64,000 bases of DNA from Acholoe squamosa (Eukaryota; Annelida; Polychaeta; Phyllodocida; Polynoidae), in NCBI GenBank assembly GCA_949317995.1, contig OX439046.1, forward strand, positions 60,987,774 to 61,051,773. Direction: 5' to 3'. Under the pieces are notes generated by a model. The model saw only the letters and a list, made by a program, of their open reading frames with translations. It had not been told where the DNA came from and made no database searches. Positions 23,600 to 35,803 of the stretch are shown piece after piece. The translations under genes and the position numbers were made by a program. The first letter of the stretch is position 1. Each line of letters begins with the position of its first letter.

Positions 23600-26015
23600 A
23601 AATACACGCCTCCTAGTTGTTTTCCATGTGTGTCGGCCATCTTTGTTTTAGGAAACACAGGGATCCAGCTCATATATTGTCAATTTTAATCTTCAAAAGT
23701 TATCAGATGGATGTTAGTGACCATTGGGACACCTCAACTAGCTAATTTTATTGTTCTCCATATATGTCGGCCATCTTTGTTTTAGGAAACACAGGGATCC
23801 AGGCCATATATGGTCAACTTCGATCTTCAAAAGTTATCAGATGGATGTTAGTGACCATTGGGACACCTCAAGTACCTAATTTTATTGTTTTCCATGTGTA
23901 TCGGCCATCTTGGTTTTCGGAAACACAGGGCTCCAGGTTATATGTGGTCAATTTTGATCTTCAAAAGTTATAGATGGATGTTAGTGACCATTGGGACACC
24001 TCAACTACCCAATTTTGTTGTTTTCCATGTGTGTCGGCCATCTTTGTTTTAGGAAACACAGCGATCCAGGTCATACATGGTCAATTTTGATCTTAAAAAA
24101 AAAGTTATAGATGGATGTTAGTGACCATTGGGACACCTCAACTACCCAATTTTATTGTTTTCCATGTGTGTCGGCCATCTTTGTTTTAGGAAACACAGGG
24201 ATCCAGGTCATATGTGGTCAATTTTGATCTTCAAAAGTTATCAGATGGATGTTACTGACCATTAGGAGACCTCAACTACCCAATTTTGTTGTTTTCCATG
24301 TGTGTCGGCCATCTTTGTTTTAGGAAACACAGGGATCCAGGTCATACATGGTCAATTTTGATCTTTAAAAAAAAAGTTATAGATGGATGTTAGTGACCAT
24401 TGGGACACCTCAACTACCCAATTTTATTGTTTTCCATGTGTGTCGGCCATCTTTGTTTTAGGAAACACAGGGATCCAGGTCATATGTGGTCAATTTTGAT
24501 CTTCAAAAGTTATCAGATGGATGTTAGTGACCATTGAAAGACCTCAACTACCTAATTCTATTTTTTTCAATATGTGTCAGCCATCTTTGTTTTAGAAAAC
24601 ACAGGGATCCAGGCCATATATGGTCAACTTTGATCTTCAAAAATTATCAGATGGATGTTAGTGACCTTTGGGAAACCTCAACTACCCAATTTTATTGTTT
24701 TCCATGTGTGTCGGCCATCTTGGTTTTAGGAAACACAGGGATCTAGGTCATATGTGGTCAATTTTGATCTTCAAAAGATATCAGATGGATGTTAGTGGCC
24801 ATTGGGACACCTCAACTACCTAATTCTATTGTTTTCCTTGTGTGTCTGCCATCTTGGTTTTAGGAAACACAGGGATCCAGGTCATATGTGGTCAATTTTA
24901 ATCTTCAAAAGATATCAGATGGATGTTAGTGACCATTGGGACACCTCAACTACCTAATTCTATTGTTTTCCTTGTGTGTCGGCCATCTTGGTTTTAGGAA
25001 ACACAGGGATCCAGGACATATGTGGTCAATTTCAATCTTGAAATGTTATCAGATGGATGTTAGTGACCATTGAAAGACCTCAACTACCTAATTCTATTGT
25101 CTCCATATGTGTCGGCCATCTTTGTTTTAGGAAACACAGGGGTCCAGGTCATATATGGTCAACTTCGATCTTCAAAAGTTATCAGATGGATGTTAGTGAC
25201 CATTGGAAGACCTCAACTACCTAATTCTTTTGTTTTCCTTGTGTGTCGGCCATCTTGGTTTCAGGATCACAGGGATCCAGGTCATATGTGGTCAATTTTG
25301 ATCTTCAAAAGTTATGAGATGGATGTTAGTGACCATTGAAAGACCTCAACTACCTAATTCTATTGTTTTTCATATGTGTCGGCCATCTTGGTTTTAGAAA
25401 ACACAGGGATCCAGCTAAAATATGGTCAAATTTGATCTTTCAAAGTTATGAGGTGGATGTTAGTAGTCATTGGGATACCTCAACTACCTAATTCTATTGT
25501 TTTCCATATGTGTCGTCCATCTTGGTTTTCAGAAACACAGGGGTCCAGGTCATATATGGTCAATTTTGATCTTCAAAAGATATCAGATGGATGTTAGTGA
25601 CCATTTGGACACCTCAACTACCCAATTTTATTGTTTTCCATGTGTGTCGGCCATCTTGGTTTTAGGAAACACAGGGATCCAGGTCATATGTGGTCAATTT
25701 TGATCTTCAAAAGTTATCAGATGGATGTTAGTGACCATTGGGACACCTCAACTATCTAATTCTTTTGTTTTCCTTGTGTGTCGGCCATCTTGGTTTCAGG
25801 AATCACAGGGATCCAGGTCATATGTGGTCAATTTTGATCTTTAAAAGTTATCAGATAGATGTTAGTGACCATTGGGACACCTCAACTACCTAATTCTTTT
25901 GTTTTCCTTGTGTGTCGGCCATGTTGGTTTCAGGAATCACAGGGATCCAGGTCATATGTGGTCAATTTTGATCTTCAAAAGTTATCAGATGGATGTTAGT
26001 GACCATTGTGACACC
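23600..26015 (+). repeat. About 134 bp satellite array
   Basis: About eighteen tandem copies of a unit of about 134 bp that includes GTCGGCCATCTTTGTTTTAG, GAAACACAGGGATCCAGGTC and CAGATGGATGTTAGTGACC. Most copies are clearly alike, with unit length varying around 134-137 bp through A-run slippage. The open frames in it are by-products of the repeat. It ends in a CCACCA-rich stretch near 26015-26040. Confidence 0.92.
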
Positions 26016-26235
26016 ACCACCACCAATACCACCACCACACTACTCCCAACCCTCACACACATTCCTTATTTGCATATTTTAATCCAGGCATAGGTTTACT
26101 CCATACTATAGCAATGGGACAGGATTTTACATGGAGAGCGAGGAAGCACCACAATCAGAGCATATATTTAAGTATAGGTCCATTCCAAAGGCCATAGAGT
26201 TCATATATAATGATCTTTTTTCCTTGGATCATAAT

Positions 26236-26475
26236 AGGAATATGCACGGCATTACAGCATTGCTGTGTTTACTTTCCTGAAAGTATGTTATAGATTAATA
26301 AATTGCAAAACACACAACATATGAAGGGCTTTTATATTCCGTATTAAAATAATATTTGTTCTGAAAATTTTGATCTAAGATCATATTAAAAATGTTGTAA
26401 ATCAATTCTATACTTCTTAGAACATGATATGAATATGCACGGCATTACAGCTTTGCTGTGTTTACTTTGCCGAAA
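26236..26475 (+). repeat. Duplicated segment in right arm
   Basis: ATATGCACGGCATTACAGC occurs near 26239 and again near 26433, each followed by TTTGCTGTGTTTACTTT or a close variant. The two copies are about 195 bp apart. They lie in the extra part of the right arm that the left arm lacks. Confidence 0.7.
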
Positions 26476-26709
26476 ATATGGGATAAATTTCTAATCCGGG
26501 AAACGCACTGCAATTTAACTGCTTTTAGAATTGATATTAAACTCAGAATTGATCGTCAAATTTAAATTTGAAATCCTAATATCTTGATCATAGATGACAG
26601 ATCCTAAATTCAATCCTCTCAATTGCATCCTTAACACGGGCCTCTTGATCATAGATCTTAGATCCTAAATTTTCAATTGAATCCTTAACATAATCTCCTA
26701 ACCATTGAC

Positions 26710-27110
26710 CCCTTGTCAGTTGTCTACCTCAGGTAGACAGGTGGTTACTAGTCTACCTGAGGTAAATACATATTTCATTGTCTACCTGAGATAGAGATAA
26801 ACAGTTGTTTACCTGAGGTAGAGAGGTGGTTGCTAGTCTACCTCAGATAAATAAGTATTTCATGGTCTATCTGAGGTAGAGACCCCTTGTCTATCTGAGG
26901 TAGAAAAGGTGTATCTTTACCTGAGGTAGACCCGGGATGTCTACCCTAGGCAGAAAAGTCCCCCTTTTCTACCTGTGGTAGACAGGCTGATGTGAATCAG
27001 GCCAGCAAACCTGCTGCTGAAGTCATCACTAGATTCTGATTGGTCAGTTGTTTTGTCTATCTGAGGTAGACCCATAATTAGCTTCAGTCAGTCTACCTGG
27101 GGTAAACGTT
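26710..27110. repeat. CTACCTGAGGTAGAC subrepeats, right arm
   Basis: The same near-palindromic unit as in the left arm, about ten copies with spacers such as CAGGTGGTTACTAG. A few copies are degenerate (CTACCCTAGGCAGA). Together with the left arm these could form a stem several hundred base pairs long. Confidence 0.8.
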
Positions 27111-27140
27111 CAGTGAGCCAATGGCGGAGCTGCGTCTTGG

Positions 27141-30100
27141 CTTTATCATTACACCCAGAATATTCAATAAGTAGCCCAGTATTCTATGTGGGTTCAGCCT
27201 ATGCTCTGTACTGTAGTGGCCTGCTTAAGCACCTGGGCGCCAATGATTTCAATACCTCTGTTCTCCCGGCCATTATTTGAGATAGACACTTACTTTAAAT
27301 GCTGTTTTAGTGCCTAAGATTTTTAAAATAGTCATATACCGCTTGTGCTTATTTGAGACTGGCGCTTAAACATGCCATTATGTTAAACCCATGCTACCTG
27401 TATAAATGTCAGAGTTCAAATTCTGTTGATCTTTCAAGTTTCCAATATAATAACTTGTCAGTAGTTTCACAGCACTGACAGCTGGGTAAAGCCAAAGTAA
27501 TCAGATTGTCCCTGTTTAGGGACAGTACCTAACTTTGACTAGAGATACAGTGGCAGAAGTATAATGTTTGGTGGTGCAGAGACATTGGGAATAGATGGTG
27601 TAAATAATGATGGATTATAATGAAGTTCCTCAGGTAAGACAGTGAAGGGTATAGCATTTATAATGTTATAGACCATCTAGTAGGAAATAGAGCCTATCCT
27701 TTTTCTTGCAAGTCATTGGTAATGCAAGTACAAAATCGAATTAAGGTTGACCCTAGACAGAGTTGTCGAATTAAGTCCATTTAGTGTTGTCTCAATGTAT
27801 ATTTGTTTGGCATTTTAGTGAGGCTTGAAACCCACGTAATACAAATAAAGTGAAGTTAGTTTCATTTTATATGTGTGTACATACACCTAATAGGTCTGGT
27901 GCAAGCAAAGTTAGGGACAGTCTATTCGAGGAATTGATATTCGGTTTCGTTCAATGACCCATGAATGTCGGTTTCGAAAGTTCTTTATGACCGCACAGCT
28001 TTTTATGACCGCAGGGTAACATAATTATAATTACAAACCTGATCATCATGCAGTCTATATCCAAGTCGTCATGAAACTTTTGCAGGTGTTAGGTTTGGTA
28101 ATACAAGGAGGCCGACTGACTGAATATTTTCTTTCACATATTTCTTTGAGCTGATATCCTATCTGTAAGATGATGACAAAGCTTTGATGTCTTATCTAAG
28201 ATATGTGTTGGAACAATATTAAATATCATAACCCATGTGGTGTTTTGTACTTCACTTGGTGTTTTGAAACACCCCCCTACAGCCCTTCCTTGTGCATACA
28301 CACATGTATACATACATCCACCTGTACATTTAACATTAGACTGACCGCACACCTACTTACCTTTACTCCTGATTGACCACAAAGTTGGATCAATCAAGAC
28401 TGGACTTTATAGGGCTATAGCCGGTCTACTGCAGCTCACTCCAACCCATGTCTGATAGGATATTGGCACAGCTAGGTGATACACTCTTTCTGGCGACCAG
28501 ATATCGCTATTAGATGGTGGTTTTCTCATCTTAGCAGATTGATTCTATAATTTAAGCCGACCCAATGCTATGTACACCCATATGGCTCGTCCACCGAAAG
28601 CATCAGACTTGCGGCTGGACGGTAACATCTGTAAGACTATATCAACATTGTTAGCTGTATCAACTACACATAATTATTCCACCTTCTAGCCACTCGATCT
28701 AAACCTGTAACAACCAGCCAACTACTACCTGTAACATCTAATGACATCCGTTTACAAACCAATGCTAAATTGATAAAACTGGTGACTTTATTTAAATGCT
28801 TATAATTAGCAGTTGGATAATTGACTGCTAGTCTTATGTGTAGTGATCCTAACTAGCAATGTTGATACACGTATCACTTATACAACTTTAAAACTCAGTA
28901 ACCAAAATGGCGGCATACACAGGGTGACCTGTAACAGTCAGTACAAAGTGTAACCTATAGGTTGAATCAGCTTAGACATGGTCCCACTGACCAGCTAACA
29001 CTGGGTCAGTGAGGAGACATACAAAACCCATACAAGTTAATACCTGAAGGAGCGCAGACTGTCTCAAGAGTTGGTGCATTTCTTTATCATGACACACCAA
29101 TGTCGCACTGGCGAGTAAGTCACCAGTACTGCATTGGGAGTGCATCAACCATTGACCTGATGCATGCACTGATTGGACTCCATTCATGCATCTTGGTGAT
29201 AACATGGTAAAAGGAGTCAACCTGGCATTGGACGGGCACAACTGAAGTGCATTACTACCTACTCAAGTCTCATTAAGCTAACACCAAATACAAATAGTTC
29301 CCCTGTATCCCTAACTAGCTGGAACAGCTAACATGTAGCACAAAGGAATCAAGATGCCATGATTTGATACACATATACATTATGAAAGTAAGATACCTTA
29401 GGACATACATATTTACAGAGTGAAAATGTAATGACATTGCTTATAAATGTAAATGGCTCTCACATATCCCACTTTCCTTTTCTATCGTTTCAGGTGTGGC
29501 AGCAATAGAAGTTACGCAGGGTGAGGACTCGTACATTTGAAAGAATACCCACCATGGAGTACCAACTTGATCTATGTGGAGTTGTATAGGCCCTGCTGTG
29601 TTGGCAGTACACGTTATTCTGATGTGATAGTGACAGCACAGAACCTTCACCTGACCTTACCAAGGCTGTCATGTATAAGAAACAGAACTATTGATTAGTC
29701 ATTGTGGAGCACTATCACTAGACCAACTTGTTACAGATTTGGATGTAACACCCAAGTCAGCGAGTGGATTACAATATCACTGGATTAATCTGTAATAACT
29801 GGCATTAGTCTGAGAGGATTATGCTGGTAATTTTGATGGATGTATTTCATTGAAGTAGGTCCTTGATTTAGGAAAGGAGGAGAGCTCAGCCATGCCATTT
29901 GATCTCATGACATCTTCATTTATGCTAATAAGATTATGATTTCAAGAGGTAGGTTTCCACTTCTCAAGGTCGTTACCTGGAGGAAATCCATGAGAACAGG
30001 AATACTATAAAATGAATCAAGACTATACTACAGTTGGATGTAATAGAAAACTAGTACACAATAGGTATTGTCAACAGATCAAGGTAGCACACTAGGCACC

Positions 30101-31538
30101 TTGGTCTTACAAATGATTAGTCACAATCTGGCATATAACTTCAAAGTGATTAGATGGATTCAGTGTTGGCCCCAGCACTGGTTGGTGTACTAAATTACAT
30201 ATTAAAGATTGGATTCACTGATGATCTCATACAGAGCAAACAAAGCTGAATTGACTGATCTGTCTGGTCAAATGGCCAATGACCAGATATTTTTGTTTGT
30301 GTCACTGTCCGACTGTTCTCATGTATAACAAATTTCATCGATTTTCACGGACTAATTATTTCACAGCCAGGAAAAAAGAGACAGGCTGTGTATGTTCTAT
30401 GGCTAGCAGGACAAGAAAGGACTTGACTTTAGGACATCAACAATTACCCGTATAGCAGATGCTAAGCCATCAACAAACACTGTGGCTGTATTAATAATAC
30501 TACTCCAATTATAGCAATCTTATCCCTACTCTGATTAGATAACAAATGTGTACATACAATTCTCATCATCATCCTCTTATAGGCCTACCCTAGGATAAAG
30601 TTAATGCAGTCTGTGCTTAATCCAGCCATCTTATGTTGTTAGTTTCTAGCAACGCTTTATATTGCCTCATGGATTATTCATAAATGGATGTAAATATTCT
30701 CGACTAACTTCAGGGAATTACCTTAATGTCTTGTTGATAAGCGTAAAGATTCCATGGATTGTCATTTACACATGCATGTGCCTTCGTGCCAGAGTCTGAT
30801 TCCTTTTTCAAAACACGACAAGTTCAGGGATTCATTGTCAACATTGTGATATCTGACTGCTTTGTTTTTGTCTTCCATGCATTAGATATTACACGCATCT
30901 GCTTTAGCTTGAATGATCAAGTATCGAGCATCACCAAAAGCCCTACACATATTCACACTTATGAATATATATGCCAGGATATAAGTAGTTACTCTATAAG
31001 TGACTAGCCTGTAGCAGGAGGAACTTCTAAGGCCAGTTAGTATTAAGGATACTATACATTAAGTTATAAGCAATAAGTTCATCCGGATCAACTGCCTCAA
31101 CACATCATGGTCTTACAGCATCTAAGTCATAGATGATACCCTAGGAATGGGAATATACTTTAGCAGTCTCAGTTGCTCACTTTAGTAAGTTTAGTACCTG
31201 GAAGATACAGTGATCTATGCTGGGATTGCTCAGTGAGAATAATGTATTAAGTGCTCTGTCTGATTAGTTATTAGTACTCTTACTGGTACTAAATTGCAAC
31301 GGATATTGATATCAACAAATGAGACATAGGGTTTGAGAGTTGAACTTTTCGCTTGATGTGCGTGGATACTTGCTGAGCTTCACATTGGATTACCACAAGG
31401 ATTTATCTTCTAAAGAACCCAGGAGAATGTACTTGAGACATGAGTTTATTACTGAATCAATTTATCACTCTCATTTACTGTGTACTTATCGCTGAGTGAA
31501 GCTTGGTTTTATACCGAGCAAGGTTACCCAACTCAAAC
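27141..31538. other. Non-coding DNA upstream of the host exon
   Basis: About 4.4 kb with no credible coding exon. Likely intergenic or 5' intron DNA. The promoter and any 5' untranslated exons of the gene at 31539 may lie here, but I cannot place them: no convincing TATA box or CpG-rich stretch stands out. Confidence 0.45.
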
Positions 31539-32252
31539 ATGTTTCGAGGCAAAAAGGGGAAGGAAGGGAAAAAGGATGGGAAAAAAGAGACCAAGAAGGA
31601 GACCAAGACTGGTGATGCGAGTACTGCGGTTCGGGCGAGTGCCCCTGGTGTGGAGCTCCATCGACGGGTCGCTGCAAATTCTAGTCAGAAATCCGGTGAA
31701 ACAGTGCCTATGATAGTCCTTCAGGATGGTCCAGAGAGCAATCCCAAGGTTCGAACTCTTGACCTAAACTCTCCAGAAGATCAGCTTTTAATAGGCTGTC
31801 CGGATGTTGTAATCGCCCCAGCCACTCCGGATGTTATCCACAGTCCTCTTGGAGGAGACCCGGCGCTCGGAACTCCAAACTCACATTATTCGGATTTATC
31901 CCCAACTGATGTGAAAGGCCAACGCCCCACCTTTCTCCAACATCTACACCGTCACCAACCACACCAACAGGAGAATAACCATCATGTACGTGTGGATTTG
32001 TCTCCGGTTGATGAAGTTTTGCCTATCCTGTATCAACAACGTAAGAAGGAACATACTACTCGTATAGCTACTCATCAAAAGAGGTCAAAGTCTCCCCCTA
32101 GCAAAAGCCTTCTCACCCCAGGAAAATCCTTAGGGGCTAAATTCTCTCCCCGCCTTGGACGAAGCCTCAGGTTTCGTAAAGGAAGACTAACTTTTGAACC
32201 AAGGGACAAGGATATCCACCCTGAGGATGACAAGAGTTCATTCTTTGCTAAG
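31539..32252 (+). CDS. First coding exon of an unidentified host gene (partial)
   Basis: An exon of 238 codons starting at ATG 31539 (A at -3, with an in-frame TGA at 31497-31499) and ending at AAG|GTGAGT, a near-consensus 5' splice site at 32252/32253. The intron phase is 0. The frame stays open only about 30 codons into the intron. The protein begins MFRGKKGKEGKKDGKKETKK, a strongly basic lysine tract. It continues as a low-complexity region rich in Ser, Pro, His and Gln, with short hydrophobic motifs, and ends in an Arg/Lys-rich part (SLLTPGKSLGAKFSPRLGR, then a stretch ending DDKSSFFAK). No signal peptide, membrane helix or folded domain is visible. It looks like a disordered N-terminus of a scaffold or signalling protein, but I do not recognise the family and no later exon was found in the window. 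Confidence 0.65.
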
Positions 32253-32258
32253 GTGAGT
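32253..32258 (+). promoter_or_regulatory. 5' splice donor of the host exon
   Basis: GTGAGT directly follows AAG, matching the metazoan U1-pairing consensus at nearly every position. The coding sequence loses protein-like character after it. This supports intron DNA from here onward. Confidence 0.7.
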
Positions 32259-34582
32259 GTTAACTTAGTTATAGTTTCTTACCAAATTCGTGTGATCCTC
32301 CATGAGAGTGGGCATAGTCAGACCTTCCCGACTCCTAAATATGTCTAGTCATGCTCATACATAAAGCAATGTAACCCCAGTCACCTTTGGAAAGCCTCTA
32401 AATCACCAGCGAAAAATGTCAGAATCTGCCACAGTAGAGAAAGGGCAATTAAGTTTTCATCATTCTAATATCTTTAGGTACCGGTAAGTATTTAAGGAAC
32501 TTTTATTGCAGATTAATTACTGCATGTACTCAGATGAATAGATATGCTGATTGCTCGTCTGGCACAGTAGTCGATAATGACCAGGCAAGTTTTAGTCCCA
32601 CTACTTTTAAGGTGTTTAAATTGAGTGTGCAGTAGACCTTTGAAATCTATGAAGTTTAATATATCAGCTGTATATACAACAATCATAATGATACAGATAC
32701 CAAGAGTTAAATACCATAAAATATGTGCAGATAGTAGAAGTGGAGACCTTTCCTTAAGGTACCCCAACTACACACAACCACTACTATTTGGAATTATCAA
32801 GATTACGGTGGATGATCATATATATATATAGGGTAGAGCCACCCTGAGTCAGACAGACACCTAAAGCCGGACACCTTTTGCATTGAATTACATAAACGAT
32901 ATGAAAAATCCAGCTATCATTTGAATTAGACATGAAAACTCAGGTATCATACTCTGTAACAAATGAAGAATAACATGTAAAACCCCTGTCATATATGGTT
33001 TTACAACTGTACAAACCCAGGGTGTTTTTGTTATATTCTGAAGATGAAGAATGGTGAGTGGATGGAGATCCTGGTTTGATGTGTCAATTTGTTAGGTCTT
33101 AACCTCCAATTTTAAAGGATTTCGAAGGCAATATACACATTTTTGCTAATAATTTGACTTGACAAACCTGAATACATCCCTCATGTTACAGTATGGGAGT
33201 TATTCTTCTATAACCTTCAGATTACACCTACAGTCGGACACCAATTACACCCCACCTGGGACACAATTACATCATGATTTCAATACTAATATAATGGACA
33301 TTTCATTACAAACAGAATCCGTCATAATATACCTGTACTCCTAGATCTGAATATTTAATCTGTGTTTGGTTTACCTACTATCTAACACCTAAACTTAATC
33401 ACTACTCAGTCTGTCCATAGAAGTCATGCTCATCTGGGCCTGTAGACTGATCTGTTATAAGTGTGCAAAATTAAACATCTAAGAGTATGCTGGAGAGGAG
33501 TATTGTATTAGCTTGGATTCCTTAGTGTTATATGCTATGTGCCTTTATGGAATATTTCAGATACAATGACCCCTTGTGTCTGTATCAATTAGATAACATA
33601 GTGTCTGACTCTAGGGTCACCTCTGGCATGAGCTGTCTGACTTGAGGTGCAATTTGATGTTTTGGAGACTAAATATGTACAGCTCATTTATGCATAAGTA
33701 TAGGAGGGTTTCATCAAAGCTCCTTCAAGGATCTTGAGGGTAAAGTATTATGTATTTACTGATGAAAAGGAAAGTAGAATTCATCACTTTTAAAGGTACA
33801 AGATTTGAGCACCAAATATAGCCACCTCCTTTGTCCGAAATGGGTGCCTCTACCCTAGTGCCCCTACAACTGTTCTGTACAGTGAACATCTAAAATGCAC
33901 TTAACTACATGGTGCAGGCATTAATAACCCATAGTTAAATGATGTAATGGCCAAGCACTGAAGCTTTGTGAGGATTTGAAGGAGAGCAGTCACAGTATAT
34001 TAAGAAATTACCTCCTGATGGTGTTTACAGAACTTACTAGTGAAACACAACCATTTGCATACGACCTCATGTTGTGTGAAAGTATGCCTTTTCAGAACCT
34101 CCTATAGAGCACAGTGGCCGCCTCCTATCAATAGCCTCTGGGTGCCAGAAACAACCTAAGATTATCCTAGAGCTCAGTGGTACCAGTTAAAACACTATGA
34201 AGCCAAGGTTCTTTATCCTGAATAAGGAGGCTATAACATCAAGGCCATCAACCTGATTCAGCCTACACCAGGAAACATGATTACTGAGTAATACCATTTG
34301 CCATTATTAAAACTGTAATTACTGTATCAGGATTAAAAACCCAAATAATAACATGTTAATAATCTGATTGATATTATGCCGTAATTAAGTGTGTACATGA
34401 GTAATTGAGGCTACAGCCATTTCAAATTATAAGCAAGGAGCAGACCTCTTTTTGCATCGCTCTGTATGCCATGTTGGTAATCACAAAATACAATGGAGTT
34501 TCTTCTTCATGCTCTATTTGTACATTGCCAGTGAAATTATCAGTTTGTAACCTAAAACGGACACTAACTGGTAACCCACCCC
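32259..34582. other. Probable intron DNA, possible weak inverted repeat
   Basis: No second exon was recognised. TAGGGTAGAGCCACCC near 32829 is roughly mirrored by GGGTGCCTCTACCCTA near 33841, which may mark a degraded 1 kb inverted-repeat element. The remainder shows no structure I can support. Confidence 0.35.
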
Positions 34583-34987
34583 AAGCACACACCACTGATG
34601 AAATTTGGACCATAACGCTATGGGACTTTTCATGACTGTCTGGGCCGATGCACCTGATTTCATCTTTGTATACACTACAAAACCACCGATTCACTGACAG
34701 ACGGCACAGGGACAGTATCCTTAGCCCTCTCTGGCTTTCTAGTTCTATTAGAGCTTGGAGTATGATTATTTGGTTCACACTTAATACCAAATCTTTTTAA
34801 TTCCACTATCACTGCACATTGCTGCATGTGACATTATGACCTCATGACCTAGTTAGACCTGGAAACGAGGCTCCCTGCTATCAGCTGCCTGTAGCTGCAG
34901 CCTGATGAAAATCAAGTGCCTCTGGCCCAGACAGTGATGAAAAGTCCCATAGCGTTAAGGTCCAAATTTCATCAGTGGTGTGAGCCC
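34583..34987. mobile_element. Fold-back element with arms of about 75 bp
   Basis: The left arm (34583-34660) and right arm (34908-34987) are reverse complements with few mismatches, sharing CACTGATGAAATTTGGACC and GGGACTTTTCATGACTGTC. The core, about 34687-34809, also occurs in opposite orientation inside the element at 35804-36238. The open frame here shows no known domain. Confidence 0.75.
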
Positions 34988-35027
34988 ATAGGGCTGTAAA
35001 ACTCAATTTGACTTTCAGAGTCTATAT

Positions 35028-35635
35028 GTGAGCCAGCAAGCAGAAATGGGGGTTCCTGCGGGATTTAGTACCTGTTTTAGCCACCAGGGGGCACCACTAT
35101 GGGCTAGAAAAGGAAAAATATGCCTAAAACTATTATAGGGTACTTTTTTATGGAGAATTCAATGATTTTACATAAAACGTTCTATTTTGGGTGGAAAGGT
35201 TCCAAATTAGGCATGTAAAAAGAACGTTTTTGGGTCTAAATAGGCATTTTTGTTGATGTCTGTTGCCATGGAAACATGATTTTCATTCTAAATAGGAAAA
35301 TCAATTATCACATTTGAAAGAATCTTTCACTAGGTTTACTATGGTGAAAACAGAACAAAAATACCATTTCTAGATCAAAAGTTATAGGCAAAGAATAAAA
35401 AATTATGCTAATTTAGCTAATCAGCATAAATTATGCTAATTATAGATGTATCTCATGATCAATTAGGCATAGAGCTTTTTGCAATTCAGGAAATGGTCAC
35501 ACCTACCTACGTTTAGCAAGCCATTCCTCTAAAACTAACAGGAGTATCTTCTCTTGCAATATATCACTGAAAAGCCAGTGATCTGAATTTTAAAGTTGAC
35601 TTTTAGCATGGATCCCCCTTTCTCCTTGCCTCTAC
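35028..35635. repeat. Family A interspersed repeat, copy 2 (uninterrupted)
   Basis: Starts GTGAGCCAGCAAG, contains a CTCF-like motif at 35080-35094 and an X-box-like motif at 35262-35275, and keeps the same block order as copy 1. It shows the empty target site for the LTR-like element of copy 1. It lies about 40 bp from the fold-back element at 34583-34987. Confidence 0.8.
35080..35094 (+). promoter_or_regulatory. CTCF-like motif in family A copy 2
   Basis: GCCACCAGGGGGCAC fits the core of the vertebrate and Drosophila CTCF motif (CCASYAGRKGGCRS) at every position. Copies 1 and 3 hold diverged forms (CCACCAGGGGGACAC at 4579-4593, CCACTAGGGGAGC at 42758-42770). Binding is not shown by sequence alone. 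Confidence 0.4.
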
Positions 35636-35803
35636 ATATATGCCTAAAAATTACAACACAGAAAAATAGATTATGGCAGTCAAGTGTTCAAGTGGGGTTT
35701 TGGTTTATTCATTTTACTTCATTTGACTGATGCACTCATGATGAATAAGTATTGATGCTATTTACCAGTACTGCTTTGAATGCATCATGATAATTAACAT
35801 GGA

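Larger units (their letters stand above)
21782..27140. mobile_element. Large fold-back element (5.4 kb) enclosing satellites
   Basis: The left terminus (21782-21812, with CAGCTCCGACATTGGCCCACTGA) is the reverse complement of the right terminus (27110-27140, with TCAGTGAGCCAATGGCGGAGC). The left arm runs to about 22400 and the right arm starts at about 26071, where GGAGAGCGAGGAAGCACCAC appears in opposite orientation to the left copy. The outer parts of both arms are made of repeated CTACCTGAGGTAG-type units. The right arm is longer because of an extra segment (about 26200-26700). The loop holds two satellite arrays. The design recalls Drosophila foldback (FB) and Galileo-like elements with subrepeat-built ends. 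No transposase is present. Confidence 0.75.

Noticed and set aside
22703..26015. Regularly spaced repeats that could be mistaken for a CRISPR array
   Set aside because: Units are head-to-tail with no unique spacers, and the DNA is clearly eukaryotic; these are satellites.
23764..26093. Open frames of 60-90 codons in the 134 bp array
   Set aside because: They are translations of the satellite repeated in several frames, with no start context or domain.
34422..34790. 122-codon minus-strand frame in the fold-back at 34583
   Set aside because: It overlaps inverted-repeat arms and core, has no recognised domain, and the equivalent region at 35994 is not open in the same way.
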